Positions 11,896 through 25,920 of a stretch of 64,000 nt of DNA are shown piece after piece. The DNA is from Bimastos eiseni (taxonomy: Eukaryota > Annelida > Clitellata > Crassiclitellata > Lumbricidae), in contig OY365806.1 of NCBI GenBank assembly GCA_959347315.1, forward strand, positions 26,351,515-26,415,514. Reading direction: 5' to 3'. The notes beneath the pieces were generated by a model. The model had not been told where the DNA came from and made no database searches. It saw nothing but the letters and a program-made list of their open reading frames with translations. Position 1 is the first letter of the stretch; every line of letters starts with the position of its first letter. A program made the translations under genes and the position numbers.

Positions 11896-13103
11896 ATATA
11901 GACGAAGAAGTTGCCAGAAAGAGAGGGACAGAGGTAACGAGAGATAAGCGCACATGTACGTGTGGATGCACTCTGGCGATATTAAGGTACATGTAAGTAG
12001 TGGAAAAGTGACAATGAGATTTAGTAATTGTTCGGCCCTTCCCAAGTCTTGTTACTGGTCAATGTCATTGAAAACAGATCTCGGTAACATCTATAAAGAC
12101 GTTAAAAACTTTTATGGCGCAAAAGTGACTTACGGCAAGGCATGTTATAAGGACCTATTGTCGATGCTTTCCAGGATTCTGTTGCAATGGAGACTATCAT
12201 TGAAGTCTTCCTTCTGGCAGACGTTCCCGAACACTGATGGGGTACCAGCGCAGCGTTTGAATAGTAGGCTACAGAAGAATGAGCTAAATCATATTTCTGT
12301 CCTCTCCCAAAGTCTTTCAACATTTTCATAAACAGCCTCCTTAAACCCAGTCGCACAATTAAGTGTTTCTATGTACAGGTAAGGTGACCTGTGGCTCAGT
12401 CATTGAACCGGTGAACACTGAACAGCGGCATGGAGTTCATAGCATAATTTATTATAAGAAATGGAAACTTCACCTAGTAGGCCATGTCCCAATTTGTTTC
12501 ATCGGCACAATGCACCACAGAGCGCAAATTAAACACCAAAATCAAAGGTCAACGCATCGACCGTGAATGGGTGGGAAACTTCAATGACGTCCACCACCTC
12601 TGAATGTAGAATCGTGTGAAGCTCTTGCAGAAGTGATTGACCCGCAAGTCAGTCCGTGTCGTATACGTCGCTGTTAGGGAAAACAAAAACGTATACTTTC
12701 AAGCAGACGCTAATCGAAGAGAGGATCGACCACTAACGAAATCACATGGTTTATTTAACCTTGGAAGATTAGTCGGATGGGAAATTATTTTTTTAGGAAA
12801 CTATGAGTTTCCACAAGAAGGTTCATTTGTAAGTCCGATTGGTATTTTTTTAAATTTGTATTATTGAGCGGACTTTCATATAGGGGCCTAATTTAGCCTT
12901 GATTCCATGCTTTAGCACTTCTCAGTGTTGGTATTGCCGAATCAAGTAGCCGAGAAACCATCCCGCCTTTAAAAGTGACCTCTGTCGACGGCGTCAGTGA
13001 TGCTGCAAATGCACTCAAATGACCCAAGTTTCTTACCCGCCAATGGGAAGCGGGCAACCTCTGTTAAAAGGTTTCCTGTTCAGTTTTTGCCGCCATTGTC
13101 TTC

Positions 13104-13305
13104 GATCGAAGAATGACGTAACGCTTCGTAGAAAATCGACCAAGGCGAACTAAAATAGCTAAGTTCAATGTCATCGACACTTTGACTCAACTGGCGTAGT
13201 TAAAGTAGCTGTAATAGTGGAGTATACAAGAATCGATTAAATTGTACTAAGCTATTTTGGTTTGATTTGGTCGATTTTCTACGAAGTGTTGCATCATGCT
13301 TCGAG
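13104..13305. mobile_element. Foldback MITE with 60-bp inverted arms
   Basis: Left arm 13104-13163 and right arm 13246-13305 are inverted copies sharing an identical core, CTTCGTAGAAAATCGACC, and the block AAAATAGCTnAG, separated by about 80 bases of unrelated sequence. No coding capacity. Size and structure fit a MITE or solo foldback; the superfamily is not evident. Confidence 0.7.
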
Positions 13306-14477
13306 GTAAAGTACGACTGTGTGTGTGTGTTTAGGTTGTGGATTACGTTCGTGATTGTTGAGAAATATCCGATATGAATGGCAGAAAATGAACACTTTCT
13401 CTTTAAAAAATTTATATATCTCTAAACTTTTATATAAATAGTATCCTTTTTTGTTCATATGAATTTGTAAGTCGCTGCATTGTGACTTCGACAATTCCTT
13501 GCAATAAACGAAAATACAAGAAAGAGCCGATGCTTACGATTCCTTCAGTCTGGATAAATGAATGTTCTTTTAACTCTGTGGTAACCTTTGATTATCTCCG
13601 TCGTCCATATCTTCTGCAATGTTCGTGATCGGTTGTACAATGCTACGTCGAAGATTGGCCCATGTTTGAAATTTTACAATGGAGAATAAACTTGAAACTG
13701 TTCTTCTGATGTAATCGCATAGGCGTATTTCTTTCTACGGTAATTGTACTGTTTTCATAAGTTATGTCCAAGTCAGAGTCGAGTCTGATAATGATTTTCT
13801 TATTTCTAGAAGCAGATGCACCTATGCATACCCAGAAGCGACTCAGACGGATAGAGGAATAGATAGGTGGATACGTGAATATGTAGATAGACAAATAGGT
13901 AGATAGGTAGAATAGAAAGATATACAGGCAGAACAGCGAGGCTAGTAAGACCGCGTCGGAGAGAAACTGAACGAACAACAGACAGAGAATAAGGCAGCGC
14001 AGAAATCAAAGCAACGAAGACAGATATGAACAGAAAATAGGTCTAGAGAGAGAGAGAGACAGAGGATAAAGCAGAGAAAGATAAAGGCTGGTACAGGAAC
14101 TCAGAGATAGATTGACAGACGTTTATGCATAGAAAGAGGGTGCAAGAGACGTGTGTAGATCACAGGGCTGGTGTTATAACCTGTAAAAGCGTATACACCC
14201 CACTTATTGCAAGACAGTGACACCACAAGGATGCAAAACGAGCAAAACCAACGCAATAGCAAGAGAAAAGCATGCAGACAGACAAGACGCTGATTTACAC
14301 AGACAAAAGACAGCGTTATCGACCGGTTGCTCTCGCTTCCGGATATACCCATTTCCCTGTGGAATTCAAGGCAGCGATCGTTTTGAGCGAATACGAGGTG
14401 CCTTAGGCAGCAAGGAAAAGATGGTGTCCTTTCACCATCTAGATCGATAACCTCTTACACCATACTATATCTTGCCA

Positions 14478-14663
<186 letters not shown>

Positions 14664-15226
14664 ACTCTTTGTCTATCTCTATCTCCCTATGTTTTTCCTG
14701 TTTCGTCTCTTGCTCTCTGTCTCTGTCTCTGCCTCTGCCTCAGCCTCTGTCTCTGTCTCTGTCTCTCTCGCGCTCTTGCTGCGTCACTCTATTCTTGTTA
14801 CTGTGTTTCTAAATAATATTTCACTATTGCCAACCGACAAATCCATTCTTGTCTGTTTCCCTACCTCAGGTCCATTCTCTTTATCTTAGTCTGTCTATAT
14901 TTCGTTGCCTCCTTGTCTTAATCTCTTCTGCCTCTTTCTCCTGCTTTATCTCTCCATTTGTCTTGTCTCTCTTGCCCCGTTTTCTCTTGTCTTGCATATC
15001 TTCTCTTTTTGTTTCGCTTCCCACTTCTTACATACCTCTATCTCCCACTAAATCGGTTACTCTCTTTGTCTCTGTTTCTGCCATATTAACTCTCTTCGCC
15101 ATTCTCTATTCCCTTGTCTCTGTACGTTCCTCTATCATTATCTCTGCCTATCTCTAATTATGTGTTTCTCTGTATCTAATCTTATCTCAATAGCTATGTA
15201 TGTCAGTTTCCCTAGCTCTCCCTTTA

Positions 15227-15362
15227 TCCGGAGGCGGCGATCTCGTTTGACAGGTGAGGGACACCCAATGAGAGGGGTAGAAAATTTGGCTTTTAATGTG
15301 CCCCTCTCTGTAAAAGGTGGGGATTTGTCCCCTCGACCACCTCAGATCGCCGCCCCTGCATC
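15227..15362. mobile_element. Possible short MITE
   Basis: The block GGCGGCGATCT at the left end recurs in reverse complement (AGATCGCCGCC) at the right end, about 135 bases apart. A second inner pair (GGTGAGGGAC / GTCCCCTCGACCACC) is also inverted. The GC-rich sequence stands out from its pyrimidine-rich surroundings. No other copy in the window. Confidence 0.4.
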
Positions 15363-15851
15363 TGTATCTATGTTATTGTATTCATCCCATGTTTATCTCT
15401 GTCCAATCTCATTCTCCCTCTTGCTCATTCCCTCCCTGGTAATTCTATTTCTATTTATGTGTTTCATCTTTTCTTTTCTTCCTTTGTGACTCTGTCTTTA
15501 TCGCTTTCATTTGTATTCGTCACAATCGTAATCAAAGAATGGGCATGTCAAAACGTGGTAAGGGTGTTTTATTTCCATAAGGTCAAGGTGACTGAGTTGC
15601 CATTAACTGTTGCAAACGCTGGTACCTGTTTGATTATCAGGAGTCACTCCGAACTGGAGGAAAAGCGAAAAGGCTACTCAAGTAAACTCGTGAAACGTCG
15701 CGAGTCCAGAAATAATAGGCATCATAATTATTGTGTTTCGAAGTGGTTGCTTCTATATTGTCTTTGGAAATGAACTGAGGGTTATCTGTGGCAATGCTGT
15801 TTCCACCTGAATTCGGTTCAGCATAATGAATTCACTGAATTGAATCGGGTA

Positions 15852-16175
15852 TTCTATATTATGTTCTATATTATGTTCTATATTATGTTCTATATTATGT
15901 TCTATATTATGTTCTATATTATGTTCTATATTATGTTCTATATTATGTTCTATATTATGTTCTATATTATGTTCTATATTATGTTCTATATTATGTTCTA
16001 TATTATGTTCTATATTATGTTCTATATTATGTTCTATATTATGTTCTATATTATGTTCTATATTATGTTCTATATTATGTTCTATATTATGTTCTATATT
16101 ATGTTCTATATTATGTTCTATATTATGTTCTATATTATGTTCTATATTATGTTCTATATTATGTTCTATATTATT
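15852..16175. repeat. 12-bp satellite, 27 copies
   Basis: The unit TTCTATATTATG repeats 27 times head to tail; all copies read the same except that the last ends in T. Because 12 is a multiple of 3 and the unit has no stop in two frames, it opens frames encoding (FYIM)n on plus and (NIEH)n on minus. These are artefacts. The array is followed directly by a LINE-tail-like sequence ending ATTACGATTACG. Confidence 0.97.
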
Positions 16176-16220
16176 CCCGCGACTTCGCATTGTTGGCGCT
16201 GTAGAAATGTTGAGATTACG
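16176..16220 (+). mobile_element. Short LINE 3' tail fragment
   Basis: The pattern GCATT...TGGCGCTnTAG...TGAGATTACGATTA matches the end of the element at 53040-53138 and resembles 19815-19912. Only about 45 bases remain. Confidence 0.45.
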
Positions 16221-17219
16221 ATTACGATTGTTCATCAGATGTTTAGTTATGTGCCAGAGAATATAAATGTGATTCACGCTACGTTGATTTGGCAAAGGGA
16301 GCACGATCAGGTCGCAAAACAGATTATCGACGACATAATTGAAATATTTGCGAAACTGAATCACGATAATGAAGTAATTCTCAAGTCGGAATTATATAAT
16401 AAGGAAAGCTGAAAGTCTATGGAATGCAACCATATGGTCATCCCTAAATGATGGAGCAGGTATTCCAAGGCAGAAGAGTGACAAAATAACGGCTAGAGAT
16501 GGATGAACGAGACCAGAACATACGATGCATATGAATAGAGCTGACTCGGCTGAGTATACGTGAGTTGCTGCTTCGGCCTACGTTGTACCCTGTCTCTGGA
16601 TTTTGAGGGAGAATTGACCATTCATATGGGAGATGAGTTTACCTAAAACTTTCAAAATATTACAGAGACAACCAGCGACAATATCCCATAAGCTGTATAT
16701 CATCGGAATATCATGCACTCGATTAAAGCAGACCAATTGCGTCATGATAAATATAGATATACATAAATAGATATTATACCGGGTTTAAAAGACGACAAGA
16801 ATTGATCTCAAGATAGGCGAGCGAGCGATCGTCACCAACGGACAATGAATTCGTGGAGAAAAGCAAAAAGGAAGGACGACATGTTTATATTATCATAGGT
16901 CTACATATATATATGATTCTCTCCTCTGAGGATCACTTCCTCTCTCTATAGTTCTGTTTTTGTCTAATCTGTCTCTCTCTCTCTCTTTATCTCTGCATCT
17001 TACTGGTTCTCTTGCTCTTTCGATTGATCCCTTATTCCATTACCCTACATGAGAATTCTCTTTTTTGCTCTCTCTTATTCACTTCCCTCTCTTATTTTTT
17101 GCTTTTTACCCATCCTTCCTTCTATGTCTCCATTTCTTTCCTCTCCCTCATTATGTTGTTATGACTCATTCTCTTTCCATCCTCTTTAAATTCTCTTCCT
17201 GTCTATACATTTATATATA

Positions 17220-17265
17220 CATATATATATATAACATATAGTATAAATATTATATATATATATGT
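17220..17265. repeat. AT-dinucleotide-rich patch
   Basis: Several short TA runs interrupted by ACATATAG and AAATAT. Confidence 0.8.
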
Positions 17266-19739
17266 ATCCCTGTCCTTCAATCCCACGTGAATCAATCCAT
17301 ATTTCTCTCCATGTCTACGCCAAGTGACTGTCTTTCTCTCCCTTTACCTCTTTCTATCTTTCTATCTTTATCCTTCTCCGTCTGTCTCTAATGCCCATTC
17401 ACCCAACATTACCCTCTTCTATCTTCTCTCTGTCTGTCGATCTCTTTGCCTGTCTGTTTGTCTGTCATCTCTTCCCCTTCGCTGTCATACTATACCTAGA
17501 CGTTGTTGTCAGTCGGCAAATGTAGAGAAACGTCGATCAAGCGTCTACGATTTCACGGGCGCAGAATGAATGGACGATCGTCCCATGAGAAAGAAAGTCT
17601 CCTACTACAGCGCCCATATATATTGGGTTCGAATCCAAGGTGGATTAAAGTTCCCGTTCCATCTTTCCGTGAATGTGTCTGCGTATCGAATCCTATGTCT
17701 GCGTCTGTGTTTGTTTCTGCAATGATTCATCTCGAATTCAAGGCAGGCACGCCGGTGTACAGACTTCAAGTTACCCCCCATTTCAAGTTACCCCCGGTAA
17801 TCTGAAAATGATTTCACATATCTGAAAATGATTTCAGATTACCCCCGGGGTAATAATAAAATCGATTTAAGATTGCCCCGCCGTGTTCACATTACCCCCT
17901 CTCCGAATGAGTCAAAATGTTATATTGTTATGCTTACAAATAATGATAATTAGTCTGCTGAATAAAATAGATGACAAATACAAGATGGAAAGCTAGCTTT
18001 AACATGTGAAAATATATAGAAGTTAAAGAAATGTCAATTGTATAAATCAGTGATACACGAGATCAAAGTACATCACATATAACATGCAAACATTTATAAG
18101 ATAATAAAGATTCAGTTTACGCCATAGTGCATGAAGAAATTATTGTAATTACAACAATAATTACAACTAGGGATATAACTTTAGACTTGATAATTATACA
18201 GTACTCTACTTAACTCAATAGATATCAATTAGATGTCTAAACGTCAGTTAACAGAGACTACGGCACCCTGAAAAAACTAAAATGAGTTCTAGCACCCACA
18301 AGATGTCACTGAGCATTGGATACCCATCCAGCACACGTGATGGTAAAGTGTTGGAACAACGTTAATACAACGTAGGCTTATATATAGTTAGGCTTGTAGA
18401 GGTGCTAAAAGCGCTACAATATACTGTGAAGTAGTATTTGGCTACACCAGTATTGGATCAAGGACCTATAACGCAAAGCAACCCAGTATACCGGAATTTC
18501 TAATAATGAACATTTGCTATTCATCTTCCTTGTTGGCAGTTTCTATGGTCTTTGGCTCGTAAGCCACAGTTGCTTAATTTTTTGGAGAGGTAGGCCTATA
18601 TAACTGCTCGCTTTCAATACCACCGGTTATTGTTATTATAACCTGACTTCTTAACCCTTACCCCTCCAATTATTGTATCAAACGCATAAAATTTGACCGT
18701 CACAGTGGCCTCAGGAGTGGTAAGTGTCAAAGGGAACAACGTTATCGAAGTTTGAAGTTCATCATATGAGGTTCGATTGAGATGAAAAAGTTCAATCGTG
18801 TGGCTTATCTTTACTGCCAGACAATTTCACCCTTATTCCCGGTCTTTCTTAACTGTACCAGACAATTATTCCACAGACGACAGAAAGTGGTATTCTTTGT
18901 AACTAAAAATTTATCTTATACGTTGACGATGAAATCGCATTATGGATAGTTTTCTACCCGAATTATGGCAGCTCTAGTGTCTATGAGCAACAGACGTTTG
19001 TGTTGCCAGATTATACTCTTATACTCATAGATAATTGTCTCTCAGCAAACCATATAGTTATTGTGACCAATAGCCACACCATTATGGCCGTTGAGAGTAA
19101 TCTGGGTGCGAATAATAATTATTGCGGCTATTGTGGAAATGGTTAATTGCCCCAATGAAATTCGAGTTTAGTTGTGATGTGTCTTCAATGAATCGCAGTC
19201 TTTAACAGCGATGGAACATATCCTTGGGTGGAAAACATTTGGGGAACGTATTTTAGGTATCCTGCTCTGACATTATGATCATTATCTAATCTAATCAGAT
19301 TGGAGAAGAAGACCAAGGACTCATTTGCTGTGCAACGAGACAATTTATGCCATCAAACTTCATAGCCTCACTCATTGTCAGCTACTGGGCTGACATTGTA
19401 TATGAAAAAGCGAGGCTTTCAGACTGGCTGATTAAATGGATCGGTTGCAGACAATGCACAAAGAAAGACGTCGGCAGAGGGCGTTGATTTACTGTCGGTA
19501 GAGAAACGCCCTCGGCGCTGGAGACGCCCTGCTCGTTGTTCTTCGAGTCCCTAAAAGTGAGTCTAGGAAATCGAGTTGTGGATATCAAGTTCGTGAGTAG
19601 AAGCTGTCGCGAAAAGTAATGAAACTGGATTGACCGAATGAAATGCTTTTGACGAAATATGACCTGATCTATATAAAGCGCTTTACGCAGCTTATCCCGC
19701 CATATAGTCAAATCCTTACAAGTTACACCCGACACCAGC

Positions 19740-19912
19740 CTTAGCAACTACTCTGCCCCTTACACCCCTCTGACAACACCCCGGATCTGGACTATTTCTG
19801 GATTATTCTTTGAACAACCCATCTGATTCGACGCAGCGCTCGTGAGGAAGATGGTGCCCTGCGCTTGATTTTCGAGTGGCAATTACGAAGTGCGGATATT
19901 ACGATTACGTCA
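19740..19912 (+). mobile_element. LINE 3' end remnant
   Basis: Shares CGACGCAGCGCTCGTGA, TGGTG..nTGCGCTTG, a TTCGA.TGGC block and a final ATTACGATTA with 53040-53138; the upstream piece 'ggattattctttgaacaaccc' also matches. The same 3' untranslated end at two loci shows a repeat family. No protein frame remains. Confidence 0.65.
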
Positions 19913-22900
19913 GGCTACGCTGTTCTTTGCTACAAGCAGTGTTATGCTATAATAAATTATAAACGCGCACGTCTTTGTTTCTGGTACGCCACATCATGCA
20001 GCTTATAAGAGAATGAAGCCTATCTTTTGACACTCATAAATGCAGTAGGCCCTACTGTGAGTTCAGTCAGGTACCATTTGGCACAAAATGAAGGATTGTG
20101 ATACCGCTTGCCGTCATTCCACCCCTCATCATCACTGACGAACTAAACATCATCTGTGGAGCAGATGGAACGTTCTACTCCTGAGAAACCCAAACGGTAG
20201 CGTTTTGTGCATTCCGTACATAAAACACTTTGAACATCGACACATCGGTGAACAAAACAGTCTTTCACAGTCATGATGCTTCTATTTTGACTCAATGAAG
20301 CGGCATGACTTATGATGACGTCACATACAGGCACGCGCCAGAAATAATCCTCGCGCACCGCAGTGTACACTGTCGCGTTATTTAACGAACGTTCGACTTG
20401 AAAACTTCAGGATTATTTAATATTTGAGTCCTGTATACGCCTGAAAATGTTTAAGATATCCGAATAATTTTACCGAGATATTTAAGTTTGCAAACGGTGA
20501 ACAAACTTTTATGTCACCCTATATGGGCCTACTTATATATAATCACAATGTTCACTAATGTAATTTCAACTTGATGCGATTTAAATGTAAATATTTTGAT
20601 GTGAATTTGTTTTTAATCTATACGCCCCTTTTAACATACTTTAGCCAATTAATTCCTTTACATATATGCACATGTACATATTATATGTGTATGGGCTCCA
20701 CTTATAAACCGTGTTGACTTATATAAGGCAAAGCTCAAAGCAAAAATGAAATGAAATGACGAAGTTATTTTTATAATCTATTAACGTCGTTTTTGAATGT
20801 CAACATTTATCACGCAATTTCTAGGTTTAAATATTACTCTGACTCATAATTATCTTCAGTGAAGAAAATAGACTTGTTTCGCAACTTTAGACTAAACCTA
20901 CGACGCAATGCGAACTACGACGAATGCGTTTGCCTTCCATACATGTATTGCCCGACGAAAGAAATGGACAGAAACAGCCGTGACTGAAGACCGAACAACT
21001 CATACAAGACCCTGACATAACCAACAGCATCAAGTGTGCTGTGGTTTGTGCCTGGGTTCCAGTTTCTTGAGTATACACACAGTGGTCCTAAATAAGTCTA
21101 ATCTTTGAGCAACCAGCCCACGCTATCTTCGTCGTTTGCAATGCTTCGTTGATTCAGAGGTCGTCTAAAAACTACGCTCAGCGAGGCACCGCAGTACGGT
21201 GATGAACGACCATCCAACCCAACACCATGCTAATGGACTTATTATAGAATAAATAAATGTGCGATTTAAAACATTATTTGCTCCATCTGGTCTACAATAT
21301 TCTTATTTAACCCAGTGTAGTCCTAATATAATCTAATCTGTTCGTTCAGCCTAATGTTAATATTCAATTCAACAATCATGAACAATTCCAATCGTGCATT
21401 GCTCTGTCAAGTATTATCTAATCTAGCCAAACTTAACAAAATCGAGTAAGGTTCAAAAATAATCTAGTTTATGCGCTCGATATAATGTAAAATAACTCCT
21501 ATAGCGCCGTAGTTACGTGCAAGCCATAAATTGATTTAAAAAATCTAGTTATTCTAATACTAAGTGATCCAATTGAATTTGATTTAATTTGACCCAATCC
21601 AATCCGGTTTCATGACTCACCCTCCTTGTCATAATTCCACATGAAAGATTGGCTGTCATCGTCGTCATTGTTGTCATCGTCGTATGATCAATGGACGCCG
21701 TGAATGTCTGGATGGAGAGATAACGATGGATCAATAGAAGAACGATCGAGATCATTAGCGATAAAGAAGACGGATTATCGGATGACTGTGGATGATTAGT
21801 AATTGACGTAGAACGATTGATTGAGCTTTGGAGCAGGTAGATTAAATGGAGAACGACGGATAGCAAGCAATGCTATAACTAACCAAAGTCGACTACATGC
21901 ATAGGCCCTATTGCATTGTCAAAGTCGATATATTATTATCTGTCCTGCCTTCATAAATTGCAATATTTTATAAATAACTATTATTATTTTATTATTATTA
22001 TTATTTTATTATTAGTAGGCCTATTACTACTACCACTAATTACTACTACTGCTTTCAATACTAAGACTGCTACAATATCATTGTCATTCTATTTCATATC
22101 ATTTGTTTTGACCTGGGATTCATATTATGATAATATACAATTTATTTTGTTCATATTTGCTATCCGAGTTGGATGCGGTCTTCAGGATTAGGAAATGCAC
22201 GGTTGAAATGAAGAGTGTGTCCAAAAAGCAAAAATAATGTGCTCTTTAAAGCAACACTCTTCCAACATATCAAGAATTGCTAACGGTCTGTGTTTGACTT
22301 CATCAGCATGAGTGTTAACAATGTCGCACATAATAAGCATTTCAGGAAGAGCAGAAATCAATTATCGTAGTCGAATAGCAGTGACGGAAATTCGCTCAAA
22401 ACTAGACAGAGAGGTTCGTCTAGAACATAAAAGGTTAGAGAAGTGAGTTCACAAATGAATGCGAATGTAGGCAACGTAGTCATAAAGTCAGGTCTTATTC
22501 AGATCAAGTTATTCTAAAGATTTCTTCCAAAGAAAGTTATACAGATTTGCGGATTTATTTCAAGAGAACAAATATTCAGTTGATTGATGATATCTATGCC
22601 TAGATTTCGGAGACTAATTTCATTCCAGATATGCTTCCATATTGCCAACCAAAGAAATAAGAAAATAAAGTATCAGAAGACGACTGCAAGTGGAAAATAT
22701 ATTCCACGCTAATGCAAACAACCCAAATCTGATTACCATGAGTACATTAAGAATGGTTACTAAACAAAGTCAATGCTAGGTAATGAATTACGATTTTACT
22801 TGGATCTGGATTTACACGCCCCAACAGAAGGTTATATGAGACGGAAATAAGAAATTGCCAGTGAGGACCGAATGTGTGAACCTGCCTGGGTTGCTGCACA

Positions 22901-23499
22901 TTTCTAGCTATATTCTATTCGCTGTCTCTCCACGATTGACCTTCGAATCACGATTTCAAGTCGTTGAGCTACCCAACGCAATAGGTCACATTGGCTTGTG
23001 TTGTTATCTAAGCAGACCAGGTTTTTGAGAACGGCGCTATTTACAGAACGACACGCTCTTTTTGTCTATTGGATTCTGTATGAAAGAGGAAAAGATGGAT
23101 GCATCCGAAGAATGAAATGAAATGAATTGGAAAAGGGAAGCGAGAAATCGAAGAGGTACGATAATTGAGAAAATCAATAACGATCCGAGAAATTTATGAA
23201 TATACAGCAAAATGTATAGAAGGCCTCTTATACATTTTGCATATACAGTATATATGCATTAGATATGTCATTGCTGGAGATCTTGTTCCCCCGATTAAAT
23301 ATGTGTCATGTTGTATATACACATGCACACAAATGCATGTGTATATATTTAACATGTCTTTGTTCACTTTCTGTTCTGTTTGTTTGTCTTTCTCTTTCTC
23401 TGTCTCCCACTCTTTCTGAATGATTGTTTTCTTGTAAAACGTGTCGTCTTGCTGTATAAAGTATGTCTGACATGGGGCGGAGGTGGCGTTGGTCAAATG

Positions 23500-23900
23500 A
23501 GCAGTTGTGAAGATGGGCGCCTCTCAGTTGCGCATGAGTGTCAGAACTTTGAATTGAATGCGGTCGAGTCCAGGAAGCCAGTGAGTCGGGCCAAGCGTTG
23601 AGCATTGAATGAAACTTATTGAAAAGAGACCAGCATAGATGGAGTTTCCGAAGGGAACCCTAGTGAAGGATAGTGTATGGACGAGAGTGTTGACGATGTG
23701 AGGGGAGAGAGAGTGACGGATGGTGCGAAGTAGACGTAGATGATAGAGGCATATATTCAAAAGATACGATTGCCATGGTCTGAGAATGATAGAACTGAGT
23801 CCGGTGTAACTCCCAGATCTCGAATTGAGGCAGAATAATGGAATTCCGGGAACCTTCAGAGGAGAAATTTCATGTCGATCTTGGCAAGTTGAACTCGGCC
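23500..23900 (-). mobile_element. Decayed LINE reverse transcriptase C-terminal part
   Basis: Minus-strand frame 23760-23524 encodes CLYHLRLLRTIRHSLSPHIV, then LVHTLSFTRV and THWLPGLDRIQFKVLTLM. These are the conserved late ORF2 blocks (FYHLRxIRxIRxxLS, LVHAFVxSRLDYCN, HWLPVxxRIxFKILxLTYKAL) in the correct order. Upstream on the same strand, to about 23900, the sequence reads as the preceding LGVxxDSxLSFxDH block with frame breaks. A dead copy. Confidence 0.8.
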
Positions 23901-25258
23901 GCCAAGTCAGATGAATTGGATTTTATCTCCATTGTTCGTAGTCTACCCCTTTCAAATCTTTCTTTATAGATCAAATCCTTGTAGCCTGACATCATTTTTT
24001 AGCTCTTCCTTGAATTCTCTTCAACTTTTCTGTGTCCTGTTTCAGGTATGGATTCCATACATGAATGCAGTATTCCAATGTCCCAAAAATAAATCTGTGA
24101 CATGTACAGGCCCCGAATGGCTGTCCGTTCACATGTAAATGAGTCTTAAATATTGCAAGCGAATTTTAAAAACAGGGCTGAAAATGCCAGATCAAGACGT
24201 TTTAAAATGTATTGCATCTATTGACTCCCATAATTTGAGCCACATAACTATATGGGAACCAAAGGACGCTGGACTCGGTTAGCTACTGTTTAGCGACGCC
24301 GTGGTATTATTGGTGTCGCCCTCTTCCAATATCCTGGCCTAGCATTGGCAGTAAAAGAATACAAGGGGACCGAAAAGCGAGCAAAGCGAATGAAGAAAAA
24401 AATGAGCACCAAATGGTGACATAAAACGGTTCAAGGCGAACCAAACAATCACTCACTCACGAAACAACATAGAGAAACAACACGGTCTTTGCAGGGCCAA
24501 CAATAGAACTCAAGTCTCAGCGCTGTTTAAACAGCACTTATAGGGTCGAATTTCCTGTCAAAAAAATATAAAGAAGGGGGTCATCAGATCAATTTGCATG
24601 AACATGTGTAGGCCTACGATGTGTATAGATATGTATACATATAATTATCTGTTTATGCATGCATTGAATTCGGGCAATGCTATCTGACAGTTTCAGCGAC
24701 TCCTATATATACATATACATATATATATATAATATATATATGTAATATATATATAATATATATAATGCACATAATTTATACATTATGTATATATTATATA
24801 TACAATATATATATAAAGAATCGCATCCATGATCTCGGATAGCAAATATGAACATAATTAATTGTAAGGTATCAAGATTATGAATCCCATGTCAAAAAAT
24901 TATATAAAACAGTAATGACAAAATTTTTGTAGCAGTGGCAATATGGGACGCAGTGCTGCAGTAGCAGTAATTATGGTAGTAGTAATAGTAGATATATATA
25001 ATATATATATATGTATGTTTAATATGTTCTTTTATATATTTCTATTCATCGATGAATATAATACCGATTGCGTATTCCGTGTGTGCTTAATATGTGATGT
25101 GGAGCTGATGCCTGATTTAGAGAGCATCTCGATTATCGCCTATGTGCAGGATCGATAACTTCATCCAACTCATCCGCTGTCACTTCAATATCTATGCCTG
25201 CGTATGTGTCCATCTGTTTCACTATCTGCCTATATGTGTGCGTGCTTCTGCCTGTCTC

Positions 25259-25261
25259 TCC

Positions 25262-25335
<74 letters not shown>

Positions 25336-25336
25336 A
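25259..25336. repeat. (TA)n followed by (GA)n
   Basis: About 16 TA units passing directly into about 20 GA units. Confidence 0.97.
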
Positions 25337-25613
25337 CGGACTCACAGATAGGCAGATAGAAAGACAGACCAATAAATAAGCATACGCCTCTTTTATGCCG
25401 GTGCCTCTGTATAGGCCTATCTGTTTGGACGTCTATCAGTCATTCGTTCATTCATGCGTTCATTCATTCAGTAAAGCAGTCACTCAGTGATTCAGTCAAT
25501 CGATCTGCTTGCTTTTCGTCTGTCCGCCCACCCGTTTACCTGCCGGTGCCTCTGTTTCCTAAACCTGTATAGGCCTACCATGTAATCTCGAGCCGCATCA
25601 CACACATACCCGT

Positions 25614-25667
<54 letters not shown>

Positions 25668-25720
25668 CTTTCTCTTTCTCTCTCTTTCTCTCTCTTTCTC
25701 TCTCTTTCTCTCTCTTTCTC
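25614..25720. repeat. (CT)n / (CTCTTT)n tract running into the gap
   Basis: CT repeats followed by CTCTCTTT-type units, cut off by the N run. The assembly gap is probably caused by this tract. Confidence 0.95.
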
Positions 25721-25920
25721 NNNNNNNNNNNNNNNNNNNNNNNNNNNNNNNNNNNNNNNNNNNNNNNNNNNNNNNNNNNNNNNNNNNNNNNNNNNNNNNN
25801 NNNNNNNNNNNNNNNNNNNNNNNNNNNNNNNNNNNNNNNNNNNNNNNNNNNNNNNNNNNNNNNNNNNNNNNNNNNNNNNNNNNNNNNNNNNNNNNNNNNN
25901 NNNNNNNNNNNNNNNNNNNN
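25721..25920. other. Assembly gap (200 N)
   Basis: Exactly 200 N. The round number suggests a placeholder, so true distances across it are unknown. Confidence 0.99.

Noticed and set aside
11954..12356. Overlapping frames of 125 (plus) and 84 (minus) residues
   Set aside because: No motif recognised on either strand and no ankyrin or LRR pattern that would make it a missing ROCO exon.
15753..16412. Open frames of about 190-200 residues encoding (FYIM)n and (NIEH)n
   Set aside because: Created by the 12-bp satellite, whose length is a multiple of three; no flanking coding signal.
17626..17636. Perfect box-B motif GGTTCGAATCC
   Set aside because: No convincing box A at the right distance and no second copy.
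19382..19747. 121-residue minus-strand frame
   Set aside because: No recognisable domain or splice context, and it abuts a LINE tail; treated as chance.
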